Assembly: GCA_028287035.1 (NCBI GenBank)
Contig: JAQBQL010000174.1
Span: forward strand, 1 to 64,000
DNA: 64,000 bases
Direction: 5' to 3'
Origin: Labilithrix sp.
Lineage (GTDB): Bacteria; Myxococcota; Polyangia; Polyangiales; Polyangiaceae
Position numbers and translations under genes: made by a program. This document shows, one piece after another, positions 44,929 to 54,410 of this stretch. Below the pieces are notes generated by a model that was not told the DNA's origin, did not search any database, and worked only from the letters and a program-made list of their open reading frames with translations. The first letter of the stretch is position 1, and each line of letters begins with the position of its first letter.

Positions 44929-45562
44929 TCTTCGGCGCGAGGCGCGGCGGCTTCTTGCCGTGCCGCTGGGCGCCGAGCACGGGCGCGTAGGCGAGCTCCG
45001 TCTTCGCCTCCACGGCCCGCAGCATGAGCCCGCCGCGGCTCATGTCGCCGCGGCCCACGAAGTCCTTGGGGAAGAGCAGGCGCTCGCCGAACACCTCCAG
45101 CAGCGTGTCGACGTACTTCGCGCTCGCGATGCTGCCGAGGAGCACGACCTCGTCGGCCTCGCCGAGCGCCTCCGCGACGAGGCGAGCATCGCGTTCGAAC
45201 GGCTTCAGGAAGGCGGGCTCGCGCGGCGAGATGTCGGTGCTCGCGAACGCCTCGAGGTGCTCGAGACACACGCGCGACTCGACCGGCAGGAGACCGCGGT
45301 TCTGGGTGATGACGAGCGCGCCGCCGCGCATCCACGCCGCGCCCTCCGGCGCCCGGCCGAACGCGGCGCCGTACGCGAGCTTGCCGCGGAAGTAGAGGCC
45401 GCTCACGAAGCGGAACACCTCGCCGATGGGGCACCCCTCGCGCGTCCGGAGCGCGCGCGCCACCGGGAACATCGTGCGCGGCTCGAAGAGCTGCTTGCCC
45501 TTCACCCCGTCGAGGCGCGCGGGCGAGAGCAGGAAGACGCGTGCGGGCCGCGCGGCGGTCAC
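44909..45562 (-). CDS. Conserved hypothetical protein
   Basis: This 217-residue protein begins at the GTG at 45562 with 'ARPARVFLLSPARLDGVKGKQL', and the frame before that is Arg-rich noise. Family-like phrases are 'YFRGKLAYGAAFG', 'SRVCLEHLEAFASTDISPREPAFLKPFERDARLVAEAL' (in parts) and 'VVLLGSIASAKYVDTLLEVFG'. The last part is an alpha/beta unit of nucleotide-binding style, but no P-loop is visible. I know it only as a conserved hypothetical of proteobacteria-like genomes and cannot give a function. The basic C-terminal tail (HGKKPPRLAPKIRKTPS) is overlapped by DUF2277. Confidence 0.75.
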   Translation of the reverse strand: MTAARPARVFLLSPARLDGVKGKQLFEPRTMFPVARALRTREGCPIGEVFRFVSGLYFRGKLAYGAAFGRAPEGAAWMRGGALVITQNRGLLPVESRVCLEHLEAFASTDISPREPAFLKPFERDARLVAEALGEADEVVLLGSIASAKYVDTLLEVFGERLLFPKDFVGRGDMSRGGLMLRAVEAKTELAYAPVLGAQRHGKKPPRLAPKIRKTPS

Positions 45563-45578
45563 GGCCGTCCCTCGCGGT

Positions 45579-45953
45579 TCAGACGAGGCGCGGGCGCGCC
45601 GTGAGCCGCGCCTTCGCATCCTCGAGCAGCGCCGCGTCGCGCCAGGTCCGGAAGATGCGGTGCGCCGCGAAGAGGACGTGCCCGGCGATGCCGCCGAGGA
45701 TGCACCCGATGTCGGCGCCCTCCGAGACGAGCACGACGATCAGCAACGACGACGCGTACAGCGCGAACAGCGAGAGCAGCGAGCGAAGGTGGCGGAGCCG
45801 CGCCATCTCCTCGTGCTGCGTCCACCGGCAGGTGCGGGACGGCCGCTGCCGAGGGGCGATGGGGCGCGTCCGCGGCGCGTCCGCAACGCGGGCCGGCCCG
45901 ACCGGGACGGCGACCCGGAGCGTGAACGAGGACGGGAACAGCGCCTGGTTCAT
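45579..45953 (-). CDS. Small membrane protein
   Basis: This 124-residue protein has a Pro/Arg/Thr-rich N-terminal 50 residues and then a hydrophobic pair of segments (LRSLLSLFALYASSLLIVVLVSEG and IGCILGGIAGHVLFAAHRIF), which fit two membrane helices with a short acidic loop. A final amphipathic helix follows (AALLEDAKARLT). No family was recognised. It ends 16 bp upstream of the next gene on the same strand. Confidence 0.6.
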   Translation of the reverse strand: MNQALFPSSFTLRVAVPVGPARVADAPRTRPIAPRQRPSRTCRWTQHEEMARLRHLRSLLSLFALYASSLLIVVLVSEGADIGCILGGIAGHVLFAAHRIFRTWRDAALLEDAKARLTARPRLV

Positions 45954-46147
45954 GGGTCCTCCCTCGCTGGTGCACGGCGTGCGCCACCGAGGGGCCTCCG
46001 CGAAACCTCATGATCTCGCGACGTTCCAAGGCGCTCCGGCCCTCGCCCGCGGATCGGGGAGGCCTGCCGATGGATCGGCCACCACCCACACGTGCCTACA
46101 AACGCCCCCGCGCTCGTGTCCGTCCACCGAACCCGCGCGCCCGTCGA

Positions 46148-47116
46148 TCAGCGGCGGGGGCGGCGCGCACGTGCCGCGAGCGCGAGCCCGACCATCGCGA
46201 GGCCCATCGCCGCGGAGCCCGGCGGAACGTGCCCGGTCCCGGAGGCCGCGCAGCCGCTGCTGCTCGCGTCGTCCGCCGAGGCGATGGGCGCCGCGTTCGC
46301 CTCGCACTCCGTCGAGAAGCCATGCCTCGGCGCCGGATCGCACGCGGTCGAAGCGGCGACGCCGAGACCCTCGACGCTCGGGTCGACGTTTCGCTGCTCG
46401 CTCGTCGGGTAGATGGAGCAGACGCCAGCGACGTCGTCGGGCGTCAGCGACCGGAGCGCCGAGGTGCCCGCCCGGTAGCTCGCGTACATCGTCGAGCTCG
46501 CGTTCATCGCGTGCGCGAGGCCGAGGAAGTGACCCGCCTCGTGGGTGATGACGCTGAGCAGATCGAAGCCGTTCGCGGGCACCGTCTCCGCCGTCGAGAG
46601 GTTCTTCCCCGACGCGTTGATCTCCATGTCCGCGTCGTAGATCTCGCCGGTGTCCGCGTTGAACGTGACGGTCGTGAGGCCGAGCGTGTTGTTCGGGTCG
46701 CTGTACGGCCACACGTCGTCGCGGAAGACGATGACGTTCTGGTTCGGCCCATTCTGGTTGTACCGGACCTCCGAGCAGGTCACCGAGCCGAAGTTCGACG
46801 TCACGATGCCGACCTTGTCGCCGCTGTCGGCGCACACCGCGTCGTTCCACGTCGAGAAGGCGGCATCGATGACGCGCGTCGCCTCGTCGAAGGGCACGAG
46901 CGCGCTCGCCGCGCCGTTGACGCTGTAGCCGACGCACTTCCCGCGCCAGAAGAGCGGGAGCCCCTGCGTGAAGCAGCCGCCGGTCGGGTTGTAGCTCGCG
47001 GGCACGGGCGTGGTCGTGGTGCGGCAGTAGGCGTGAGCCTCACGCGGCACGAAGACCGCGAGGAGCGCGACGGATCCGAAGAGCGCCAGGCCGGCACGCC
47101 GAAGCAAAGCGGTCAT
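46148..47116 (-). CDS. Matrixin-type metalloprotease with MYXO-CTERM-like tail
   Basis: This 322-residue protein is exported (signal to about residue 29, AHA). The zinc site is H192-E193-A-G-H196-F-L-G-L-A-H202, followed by the Met-turn M210 (TMYAS), which is the metzincin pattern of matrix metalloproteases. Six or more Cys lie in the N-terminal part. The C-terminal 35 residues hold a Gly-Cys (C289), a hydrophobic segment (AMGLAMVGLALAA) and a basic end RARRPRR. That is the MYXO-CTERM arrangement that directs myxobacterial proteins to the surface through a myxosortase. TACGCT lies 8 nt before the ATG on the minus strand. Substrate is unknown. Confidence 0.88.
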   Translation of the reverse strand: MTALLRRAGLALFGSVALLAVFVPREAHAYCRTTTTPVPASYNPTGGCFTQGLPLFWRGKCVGYSVNGAASALVPFDEATRVIDAAFSTWNDAVCADSGDKVGIVTSNFGSVTCSEVRYNQNGPNQNVIVFRDDVWPYSDPNNTLGLTTVTFNADTGEIYDADMEINASGKNLSTAETVPANGFDLLSVITHEAGHFLGLAHAMNASSTMYASYRAGTSALRSLTPDDVAGVCSIYPTSEQRNVDPSVEGLGVAASTACDPAPRHGFSTECEANAAPIASADDASSSGCAASGTGHVPPGSAAMGLAMVGLALAARARRPRR

Positions 47117-47138
47117 CGCCGTTCAGCGTAGCACGGGC

Positions 47139-48026
47139 TCATTTCAGGAACGGCAGACCGCTCGACATCACCTGGTACACGGTGGCCGCGGCGAGCAATA
47201 CGAGCGTCACCATCATCGACGCGACGAGCAGACCCGTGCGCACCGCGCCCTCGTCGGTGGCGCGCAGCGCAGCCTCGTAGAGGCCGACGTCGGGGGAGCT
47301 GCGGAGACGCGCCCGCGCGAGGTCGCCACGCAGGACGCGCTTCCGCGCGAGCACCCGGAACGCGTAGCCGGGCATGCCGACGACGCTCGCGGGCCGCGTT
47401 CCGTAGCCCGCGAAGGCGAGGATGGCCGCGTGAGCATCGACGGCGGGCGCGAGGGCGGCCGCTCGGGTCGAGGGCGGCACGGCGACCGCGGGGATGCCGC
47501 GCGACGAGGTGCGCGAGGGAGGCGCACCGCCGGCGCGAGACGACGGAGGCGCGCCGCCGGCGCGGGACGGGGGCGCGTCCTCGCGCGGTCGTGACATGGG
47601 ACGCGAGGCGGGCTCGCCCGAGCTCGACCTCGCTGCCGTCGATGACTCGTAGCTCGATTGCCTCGGCTGCTCCAGGCGCGGACGATGCGAGGAGGGCAGG
47701 CAGTCGAGCTCGAGGTCGTCGTCGGCAGCGAGGTCGAGGTCGAGGTCGAACCCGAGCTCGTCGTCGAGCATGCGCCCGATCATCTGGGTGGCTTCGGGCT
47801 CCGGCTGGAGGCGGGGCGGAGGACGCACGGCGGCCATCTGGACCGTCGAGTAGCGGCGGATGCCGGGGCCGTTCGGGCGCGGCATGACGGCGCCGAGCGA
47901 GGGGACGGTGGCGACGCGGGGCTGGCTCGGCCTGCGGAACTCGCCGGATCCGACGAGCGGTCCGCCCGCGGGAGTAGCGTCGCGTCGTTCCGCGCTGGCG
48001 CGCGGATGGGGCCGTCGTTCAGTCAT
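47139..48026 (-). CDS. Tail-anchored protein with long disordered region
   Basis: This 295-residue protein begins with a disordered, basic/Ser/Pro-rich region of about 170 residues, including three 'RAGGAPPS'-like repeats near 150-175 and an acidic block (DDELGFDLDLDLAADDDLELD). A helical domain follows (AILAFAGYGTRPASVVGMPGYAFRVLARKRVLRGDLARARL, in parts). A single C-terminal membrane helix is clear (LLVASMMVTLVLLAAATVY). It looks like a tail-anchored inner-membrane protein of unknown function. The start ATG at 48026 was chosen because the frame upstream overlaps the ArsC-like gene. Confidence 0.65.
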   Translation of the reverse strand: MTERRPHPRASAERRDATPAGGPLVGSGEFRRPSQPRVATVPSLGAVMPRPNGPGIRRYSTVQMAAVRPPPRLQPEPEATQMIGRMLDDELGFDLDLDLAADDDLELDCLPSSHRPRLEQPRQSSYESSTAARSSSGEPASRPMSRPREDAPPSRAGGAPPSSRAGGAPPSRTSSRGIPAVAVPPSTRAAALAPAVDAHAAILAFAGYGTRPASVVGMPGYAFRVLARKRVLRGDLARARLRSSPDVGLYEAALRATDEGAVRTGLLVASMMVTLVLLAAATVYQVMSSGLPFLK

Positions 48027-48061
48027 GGTGCGGAGGATCGAACGTCCCGCCGCGTCGACAA

Positions 48062-48424
48062 TTAAGCGTCGAGCACCCGCGCGTACGCCGCCTCGTCGAA
48101 CCCGACGATCACGGTCTTCGCGGTGACCAGCACGGGGCGCTTCACCAGCTTCCCGTCCCTGGTGAGCAAGCGTGCGACCTCCGCGTCGGTGGCGCCCGCG
48201 AAGTGCTCCTTGCCGAGGGCCCGGTAGCTCTGTCCGCTCGTGTTGAGCCACTTCTGCACGGGCTTGCCGCTGCGCGGGATCCACGCCGCGAGCTCCTGCT
48301 CGGTGGGAGGCTCCTCGACGATCGGCCGGACCGTCACCGCGACGTCGTGAGCGGCGAGCCAGGCGAGCGCCTTCTTGCAGGTCGAGCACCCGGCGTACGT
48401 GAGGATCATCGGCTTCGCGGCCAT
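48062..48424 (-). CDS. ArsC/Spx-family thioredoxin-fold protein
   Basis: This 120-residue protein has the ArsC/Spx fold. The N-terminal redox pair is C13-S-T-C16 (YAGCSTCKKALAWL). The family phrases 'PPTEQELAAWIPRSGKPVQKWLNTSGQSYR' and 'LLTRDGKLVKRPVLV' (the latter with the conserved R-P) are intact. The protein lacks the extra domain of Spx regulators and may be a YffB-like reductase. It is divergent from the DUF829 gene, with 25 bp between start codons, so both probably share a regulatory region. Confidence 0.88.
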   Translation of the reverse strand: MAAKPMILTYAGCSTCKKALAWLAAHDVAVTVRPIVEEPPTEQELAAWIPRSGKPVQKWLNTSGQSYRALGKEHFAGATDAEVARLLTRDGKLVKRPVLVTAKTVIVGFDEAAYARVLDA

Positions 48425-48449
48425 GGCGCCTGTACTAGCATGCGCACGC

Positions 48450-49220
48450 ATGAGGGAAGGCGCGCGCGTGGTGCTCCTCGGCTGGGGCAACGCCCAGCCG
48501 TCGCAGCTCGCGGCCTACGCCCGTCTCTACCGGTCGCTCGGCCTCGACGCTCCCCCTGCGCTCTCGGTGATCGCGAACACGTTGGAGGGGCTGCTCCGCG
48601 CGACCGCCTACCCGCAGGCCGTCGTGCCGCTCGCCCGCGAGCTCGCGGCCGAGCCCGAGCGGCCCACCCTCGTTCACGTGTTCAGCGACAACGGCTTCGT
48701 CACCTGGGCGGCGCTCCTCGAGACGCTGGCCGCGACCGCGGAAGGTCGCCGCGCGCGCGAGGCGATCCGCGGCGTCGTGCTCGACTCCGCGCCGGGGCTC
48801 TGGAACGTGAAGGGGCCGAGCGACTTCGCATGGCGCTTCGCGCTCGCGATGACCCCGGCCCTCGCCCGGCGCATGAAGCTCGGCGCGCGGGAGGAGAGGA
48901 GCGTTCTCACGCCGGCGCTCGCCGCCGCGTTCCTCGCCTACCAGCTGCTCTTCCCTGGGCCGGTGCAGCGCATGATCGGGAGCGGCAGGCGGGTCGCCGA
49001 GCACCAGCCGCGCTGCCCGCACCTCTTCATGTACGGCGAGGACGACGCGATCGTGCCCCCTGGCGACGTGCGCGCCTGGACCGCCACTCAGGAGGCGCGT
49101 GGCCTCGAGGTCGTCGCCGAGCCGTTCGCCGGCGGCCGTCACGTGGCGCTCTTTCCCGGCGACCCGCGCCGCTACAAGGCGGCGCTCCGGACCTTCACGA
49201 CGCGGGTGCTCGCGCCGTGA
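48450..49220 (+). CDS. DUF829/TMEM53-like alpha/beta hydrolase
   Basis: This 256-residue protein resembles the DUF829 family. It begins with 'VVLLGWGNAQPSQLAAYARLYRSLG', and the elbow-like H-V-F-S-D-N-G gives a candidate nucleophile Ser. Then come 'RGVVLDSAPGL' and a late 'HLFMYGEDDAIVPPGDV' with an acid and a His (GGRHVALFPGDP). Substrate is unknown. TAGCAT lies 8 nt before the ATG. It is divergent from the ArsC-like gene. Confidence 0.8.
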   Translation: MREGARVVLLGWGNAQPSQLAAYARLYRSLGLDAPPALSVIANTLEGLLRATAYPQAVVPLARELAAEPERPTLVHVFSDNGFVTWAALLETLAATAEGRRAREAIRGVVLDSAPGLWNVKGPSDFAWRFALAMTPALARRMKLGAREERSVLTPALAAAFLAYQLLFPGPVQRMIGSGRRVAEHQPRCPHLFMYGEDDAIVPPGDVRAWTATQEARGLEVVAEPFAGGRHVALFPGDPRRYKAALRTFTTRVLAP

Positions 49221-49233
49221 AGGGCGACGCGCG

Positions 49234-52200
49234 TCAGCGCCCCAGCGTCCCCAGGCTCCGCCGGAGGGCCGTCGCGTCGCCCGAGAGCGCGTAGGCCACG
49301 AGATCGCGGGCGACAGGCCGCGCGAGAAGCGAGGCGAGCCCCGCCTCGCCCGGCGAACGTAGAGCCGACGCCATCGCCGGGTCGCTCGTTGCCACGGCCG
49401 CCAGCGACGCGCGCAGGTCGCCGGACAGGAGGAACGCTGCCCGCGCCTCGGTCCGCACCACCGCGTCGACGAACGCCTCGACCGAGAGCGGCGGCGCCAG
49501 GGTGAGGAGGTCGCCGAGGTCATCGAGCGTCTTCCGCCGCTTGCGATCGATGGCACGTCGGGCGCGCAGCTCGAGCTCGGCGACGAGCGGCTCGATCCGC
49601 TCGGCCGGCAGAGCGGCGAAGGCGGGCGCGGACTGACGGGCGACGGCAACGACCGCCGCGACCGTCTCCTCGGGGGGCACCGCGGTGAACCACGGGACCC
49701 CGAGCGCGATGCGCGCGAGAGGGCGCGCGAGGGCCGCCACCGCCTGCGCCTCGGTGAGCGCCGCCAAGGAAGACGGCGCGATGACCCAGGTCGCGTCCTC
49801 GCAGGCCACCAGCGGCGACGCCACGTTGTCGGACACCGCGAGCTCGACGTCCACGAGCTCGAACATGCGCAGCAGGCGGTCGAAGATCTCGCGGATCGGG
49901 TGGGCGGTCCTCGGCTTCACGCGGTCGCGCGGGCTGGCGCCCAGCTCCACGAGCGGCACGCGGGTCAGCTTGCCCGAGAGCGACGCGGCCACCGCGGCGG
50001 CGTCCCAGAAGGCGTTCTTCCCGAGGCGCCCTGGCATGACGAAGGAGCGCAGCACGTTCGCCGACAGGGGCTCGCCAGGCCCGGCCGCGAGGACGTGCGC
50101 GGCATCGAGCTGCGCGAGCGCCGCCGCGTCGAGATCACCGGCGAGCGCCCGGAGGTCGCGCGCGACGAGCGCCTGATGGGACCGCCCGCCCGCCCGCAGG
50201 GAGCTCTCGAGGAGCCGCACCGCTCCGAGGTCGGGCCGTGCCGGCGCCTGGGCATCGAAGAGCGGCGCGAGGATGGCCGCCGCCTTGTCGTGCGTCCCGC
50301 GCTTGGCGAGCGCCGTCGCGAGCAGGAGGCGCGCAGGCGCATGCGCCGCGTCGAGCTCCATCGCCTCCTCGAGGTGCTCGATCGCGGCATCGACGCGGCC
50401 GAGCCCGAGCTCGAGCTCGCCGAGCCGCACGAGCCACGCGGGACCCGGCATCGTGCCCGCCTCGCGTACCCGCATGATGGCGCGGCCCAGCACGCGCGCG
50501 GCCACCTCGGCGTTGCCGCCGGCGACCTCGCGAAGGCGCTCCAGCATGGCCTCGTCCGGCGCGAGCGAGGCCGCCTCGACGAGCGCCCCCTCGGCCCCGC
50601 CGGCGTCGCCGAGCTCCCGCCGCAGCCCGGCGAGCGCGAGGAGAGCCGCGACGCGCGCCGCCGGGTCCGGCTCGGCGATCACGAGCCGCGACAGGAGCTG
50701 CGCGCGCTCCGGCGACGCGAGCCCAGGCACGGCGAGGAGCGCCCGGAGCGCTCGCGCGTCGTGCGGATCGATCTCGAGGGCAGCGCGGAGCTCCTTCTCC
50801 GCGTCGGCGGTTCGCCCGAGGACCCGTCCGAGGATGCTGGCGCGGCCGACGAGGGCGATGAGCTTCTCGCTGCGCTCGGCGGTCCTCGCGACGACGTCTC
50901 CGAGCGCCACCAGCGCCGCGTCCCACGCGCGCTGCCCGATGTAGAGCTCGGCGAGCACGAGGAGGGTCGGCACGTGGTCTCCCGCAACGCTGCGCGAGCG
51001 CTCGAGCGCCTCGATGGCGAGGAGCGGATCACGGAGGCGGGTGCGCGCAACCTCCCCGAGCTCCGAGGCCATGGGGACGATCGCCTCGCGGGTCGTTGCA
51101 TCCTGCAAGCTTCTCCTCAGCACGCGCGCCAGGTCGGCCCACGCGCCTCGGCCGCCCTGGATGTCGGCGAGCCGCGCCGCCACGAGGACGCCGTCGGGAT
51201 CGGCGGCCAGCGCCTCCTCGAGGAGAGCGGCGGCGGCCTCCGGCTCCTTGAGCGCCACCGAGAGATCGGCTGCGTCACGGAGGAGACCGGCGCGCGCCTT
51301 CGCATTGCTCGTGACCGACGCGAGCGCCTTCGCCGCGGCGATGGCGGCACGGCGGTCGCCTCGCTCACGGGCCACGCTCGCCGCGACGACCGCCGCAGCC
51401 ACGCTCGAGGGATCGAGCCCGAGGGCCGCCCGTGCGCTCTCCGCGGCATCGGCGGTCGCGCCCGAGCGCTCCTGCCAGCGGGCGAGCGACACGAGCAGGG
51501 TCGCTCGCTCGGTGTCGTCGCTGGCGCCTTCCAGGCGGCGCCGGGTCGCCTCGATCGCCAGGCCGAGCGCCGCCTTGTCGCCGCCGCGTACGCGAGGGCG
51601 CGCGCGGCGCACGAGCTCGTCGAGGACCACCGCGTCCCGCGACCCGAGCGCGAGCAGCCGATCCCACGGCTCGAGGTCGCCGCTCTCCGGCAGCCGCCAG
51701 CGCACCACCGCGGCGAGCCCGCACAGCGCGCGCATCGCGAGGAGACCGGTCGCGTGCTCCGCGCCGAGCGCGAGAGCATTGGCGAGCGGCGGCGCCCCAC
51801 CGGCGCGGCGGGCGAGCCGCTCGGCGGCCCGGAGCGACGAGATCTCGCGCGGCGCCGCGGCGAGCAGCTCCTGCTGGAGCTCGGCGGGGACCTCGTCGGA
51901 CTCGAGCGCGCGCTGCGCGGCCAAGGCGACCGGGACGTAGTCACGGGGCACGGCGGCGCGGACCCCGAGACGACGCAGGCGCTCGGCGACGAGGCGCTCG
52001 GCGGGCATCGCCTCGCGTGCCAGCAGGTAGAGCCGCACCGCATTGGCGTCATCGGTCCGTCGCTCGGCGAGCTCCGCGGCGCGCACCAGGTACGCGGCAC
52101 GTGCCTCGGGCGCCGCATCCGCCGCGATCTCCTCGAGCTTCGCGGCGAGCGCCTCCGCGTCCCCGGCGCCGGCGAGCGCCTCCACCATCGCGGCGGTCAG

Positions 52201-54333
52201 CGCTGCATCCGCTCCCGCGAACGCGCGCGCGGCCTCCAGCGCGGCGAGCGCGCGTTCCGGCGAGGCGAGCCGCTGCGCGTACGTCGCCGCCTCGGCGAGG
52301 ACGAGCGCGAGCTTCTCGGTGGGTCCCGTGGCAGCGGCGGCGCGACCGGCGAGCGACCGCGCGACGAGCTCCCAGCGGCCCGCGGCGGCGTGGAGACGGG
52401 TGACGAGCTCGCGCGCGCTCCGGGCCACGGCGGCGGGCGCCGCGACCGTGAGCTCCTCGGCGACCGCAAGCGACCGCTCGGCGTCGACCGTCTCGAGCGC
52501 CTCGGCGGCGCGGAGGCGAACCTCGCAGCGATCCGCGTCGTCGAGGACGAGCTCCGCCTCGGCGAGCAGCGCCCGTGCGAGCGCGCGTGCGTCTCGCGAG
52601 CGACGCGCCGCGGAGGCGAGCCCCGCGACGGCGCTCCGGCGACCCGGATCGAGATCGAGGACGCGCGCGTACGCGAGCGTGGCGCGCGCAGCATCGCCCG
52701 CGACGTCGTCCCAGAGCCACGCTGCCTTCTCGAGGAGGTGCAGCCGCCTTCCCACGTCCGTCACGCGCGCCGCGGCGTTCTCGTAGAGGGCGACGCGCTC
52801 CTCCACGAGCTTCCGCTCGGCCGCGCTCGGGCCGAGGCGCTCGGCGAGCGAATCGAAGACCCCGGGCGCGGAGGGATCGGCGAGCCACGCGGCCTCGCGA
52901 TGGCGGGCAGCGTCGCCCTCGCGACCCGCCGCCGCGGAGGCGGCGGACGCCACGAGCAACGCGTGCGTCTTGTCACGTGGCGTGGCGGCGAGCGCCGACT
53001 GACGCATCCACAACGTCGCCCGTGCATCGTGCCGGCCGCCGGCGAGGAGCAGCCGGTCGAGCTCGGCGAGGAGCGTCTCGTCGCCTGGCTCGAGCACGCG
53101 CGCGCGTTCGACGGCGAGCACCGCCTCGTCGATCGCGCCGGCCCGCTCCGCCACCGCAGCGACCGCGCGCAGGGCGAGCAGCTCGGCACGAGGATCGGCG
53201 ACCAGCGTGAGCGCCGCCTTCCGCACCGCGAGCACGTCGGCCGGGCGGTTCGCCTCGTCGAGGAGGCGCGCGAGCTCGTCGGCGACGCGCGCGTCGACCA
53301 GCCGGGAGGTCCGCGGCCGCGCATGGGCCCGCTGCAACGTCGTCAGGGCTCCGGCGCGGTCACCGGCGCGCAGCAACGCGAGCGCCGCGTCGAGCTCGAG
53401 GCAGGTGCCGCGCGCGGGGTCCTGCTCGAGCGCCACCTCGGAGATGAGCAGCGAAGCGAGCCGCGCATCCTCGCGATGCCCGACCGCGTGATCGACCGCG
53501 GCATGACGGACTGCCCCGATGCCCGGCGCGAGCTCGAGGGCGCGGTCGAGCGCGGCGCGGGCGGTCGGGAGGTCACCGAGCCGGCGATCCAGCACGAGGG
53601 CCCGCTCGACGTGCAGCCAGGCGGCGGCCGAGGGCTCGCCGGCAAGGCCCGCCATCCGGCCGAGGAGCGCCGCGAGATCACGCCACCGCTCGGTGGCCTC
53701 GAGGGCGACCTCCAGCGCGTACAGCGCGGCCGCGTGGTCGGGGACGAGCGCGAGCGCGGCCTCGAAGGCCGCTGCCGATTCGCGCGAAGGTGCCCCGGTC
53801 TCCGCTTCGAGCAGGCGCCCTCGCTCGACGAGGAAGTCGGCGCGCACCAGCGCATCCGAGACGTGATCGACGAGGTGCTGTACGTGGCGGGCCTGCGCGC
53901 CGACGGCCGCCGCGTCGCGGCCGGCCGCGAGCACCCTGAGCAGCGCGTGCGCCGCGGGCGCATGGTCGACGGCCTTTGCGGCACGCGCGGCCGCGGCGCG
54001 TGCCTCGGCCTCGTCTCCCGCGTCGAGCGCAGCATGCGCGAGCTGGAGCTGCGCCCGCAGGATCGCGACCGGGTCCTCCTCGCCGACGGCGGAAGCGCGG
54101 GCGCGCACGAGCGCCGTCGCCTCGGTCTCGTCACCACGTTCTTCCCAGAGCGCATCGTCGGGCAGCAGGTCGAGCGGCGCGGGGAGCCGGATGACCGCCG
54201 TGGCCAGCGGAGGGGCCACGACGCCATGGGTGCCGGTGAGCATCGCTGCCGACCGCGCGTGGGCCGCTGCATGTAGCAGCGAAGCGCGCTCACCTTCGAC
54301 GATGCTCACGTCGCCGTCGCCGCTCTGGGCCAT
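49234..54333 (-). CDS. Giant TPR-repeat protein
   Basis: This 1,699-residue protein is almost wholly Ala/Leu/Arg/Glu helices in tetratricopeptide-type pairs. Examples are 'AFEAALALVPDHAAALYALEVALEATERWRDLAALLGRMAGL', 'LAYARVLDLDPGRRSAVAGLASAARRSRD' and 'AIEHLEEAMELDAAHAPARLLLATALAKRG' (in parts). The repeats fill residues about 60-1440. The last 250 residues differ: 'LFDRLLRMFELVDVELAVSDNVASPLVACEDATWVIAPSSLAAL' resembles an M48-peptidase-like fold without the HExxH zinc motif. No signal peptide is present. It is probably a large protein scaffold. TAGGCT lies 6 nt before the ATG on the minus strand. Confidence 0.85.
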   Translation of the reverse strand: MAQSGDGDVSIVEGERASLLHAAAHARSAAMLTGTHGVVAPPLATAVIRLPAPLDLLPDDALWEERGDETEATALVRARASAVGEEDPVAILRAQLQLAHAALDAGDEAEARAAAARAAKAVDHAPAAHALLRVLAAGRDAAAVGAQARHVQHLVDHVSDALVRADFLVERGRLLEAETGAPSRESAAAFEAALALVPDHAAALYALEVALEATERWRDLAALLGRMAGLAGEPSAAAWLHVERALVLDRRLGDLPTARAALDRALELAPGIGAVRHAAVDHAVGHREDARLASLLISEVALEQDPARGTCLELDAALALLRAGDRAGALTTLQRAHARPRTSRLVDARVADELARLLDEANRPADVLAVRKAALTLVADPRAELLALRAVAAVAERAGAIDEAVLAVERARVLEPGDETLLAELDRLLLAGGRHDARATLWMRQSALAATPRDKTHALLVASAASAAAGREGDAARHREAAWLADPSAPGVFDSLAERLGPSAAERKLVEERVALYENAAARVTDVGRRLHLLEKAAWLWDDVAGDAARATLAYARVLDLDPGRRSAVAGLASAARRSRDARALARALLAEAELVLDDADRCEVRLRAAEALETVDAERSLAVAEELTVAAPAAVARSARELVTRLHAAAGRWELVARSLAGRAAAATGPTEKLALVLAEAATYAQRLASPERALAALEAARAFAGADAALTAAMVEALAGAGDAEALAAKLEEIAADAAPEARAAYLVRAAELAERRTDDANAVRLYLLAREAMPAERLVAERLRRLGVRAAVPRDYVPVALAAQRALESDEVPAELQQELLAAAPREISSLRAAERLARRAGGAPPLANALALGAEHATGLLAMRALCGLAAVVRWRLPESGDLEPWDRLLALGSRDAVVLDELVRRARPRVRGGDKAALGLAIEATRRRLEGASDDTERATLLVSLARWQERSGATADAAESARAALGLDPSSVAAAVVAASVARERGDRRAAIAAAKALASVTSNAKARAGLLRDAADLSVALKEPEAAAALLEEALAADPDGVLVAARLADIQGGRGAWADLARVLRRSLQDATTREAIVPMASELGEVARTRLRDPLLAIEALERSRSVAGDHVPTLLVLAELYIGQRAWDAALVALGDVVARTAERSEKLIALVGRASILGRVLGRTADAEKELRAALEIDPHDARALRALLAVPGLASPERAQLLSRLVIAEPDPAARVAALLALAGLRRELGDAGGAEGALVEAASLAPDEAMLERLREVAGGNAEVAARVLGRAIMRVREAGTMPGPAWLVRLGELELGLGRVDAAIEHLEEAMELDAAHAPARLLLATALAKRGTHDKAAAILAPLFDAQAPARPDLGAVRLLESSLRAGGRSHQALVARDLRALAGDLDAAALAQLDAAHVLAAGPGEPLSANVLRSFVMPGRLGKNAFWDAAAVAASLSGKLTRVPLVELGASPRDRVKPRTAHPIREIFDRLLRMFELVDVELAVSDNVASPLVACEDATWVIAPSSLAALTEAQAVAALARPLARIALGVPWFTAVPPEETVAAVVAVARQSAPAFAALPAERIEPLVAELELRARRAIDRKRRKTLDDLGDLLTLAPPLSVEAFVDAVVRTEARAAFLLSGDLRASLAAVATSDPAMASALRSPGEAGLASLLARPVARDLVAYALSGDATALRRSLGTLGR

Positions 54334-54339
54334 GGCGGT

Positions 54340-54345
54340 AGCCTA
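54340..54345 (-). promoter_or_regulatory. TAGGCT -10-like box, leaderless spacing
   Basis: On the minus strand TAGGCT ends 6 nt before the ATG of the giant TPR gene. No Shine-Dalgarno is seen. The gap from here to the PilZ gene at 54411 is 65 bp. Confidence 0.45.
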
Positions 54346-54410
54346 CATGGCTCGAGCGCTGCCGTGCGCGCGTCGCGCCGGTGCGTGTGGGTCGGGGTGA
54401 GGAGAGCGGA

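Noticed and set aside
49900..54276. Plus-strand open frame of 1,458 residues opposite the giant TPR gene
   Set aside because: Arg/Gly/His-rich without domains; it mirrors the codon bias of the TPR gene.
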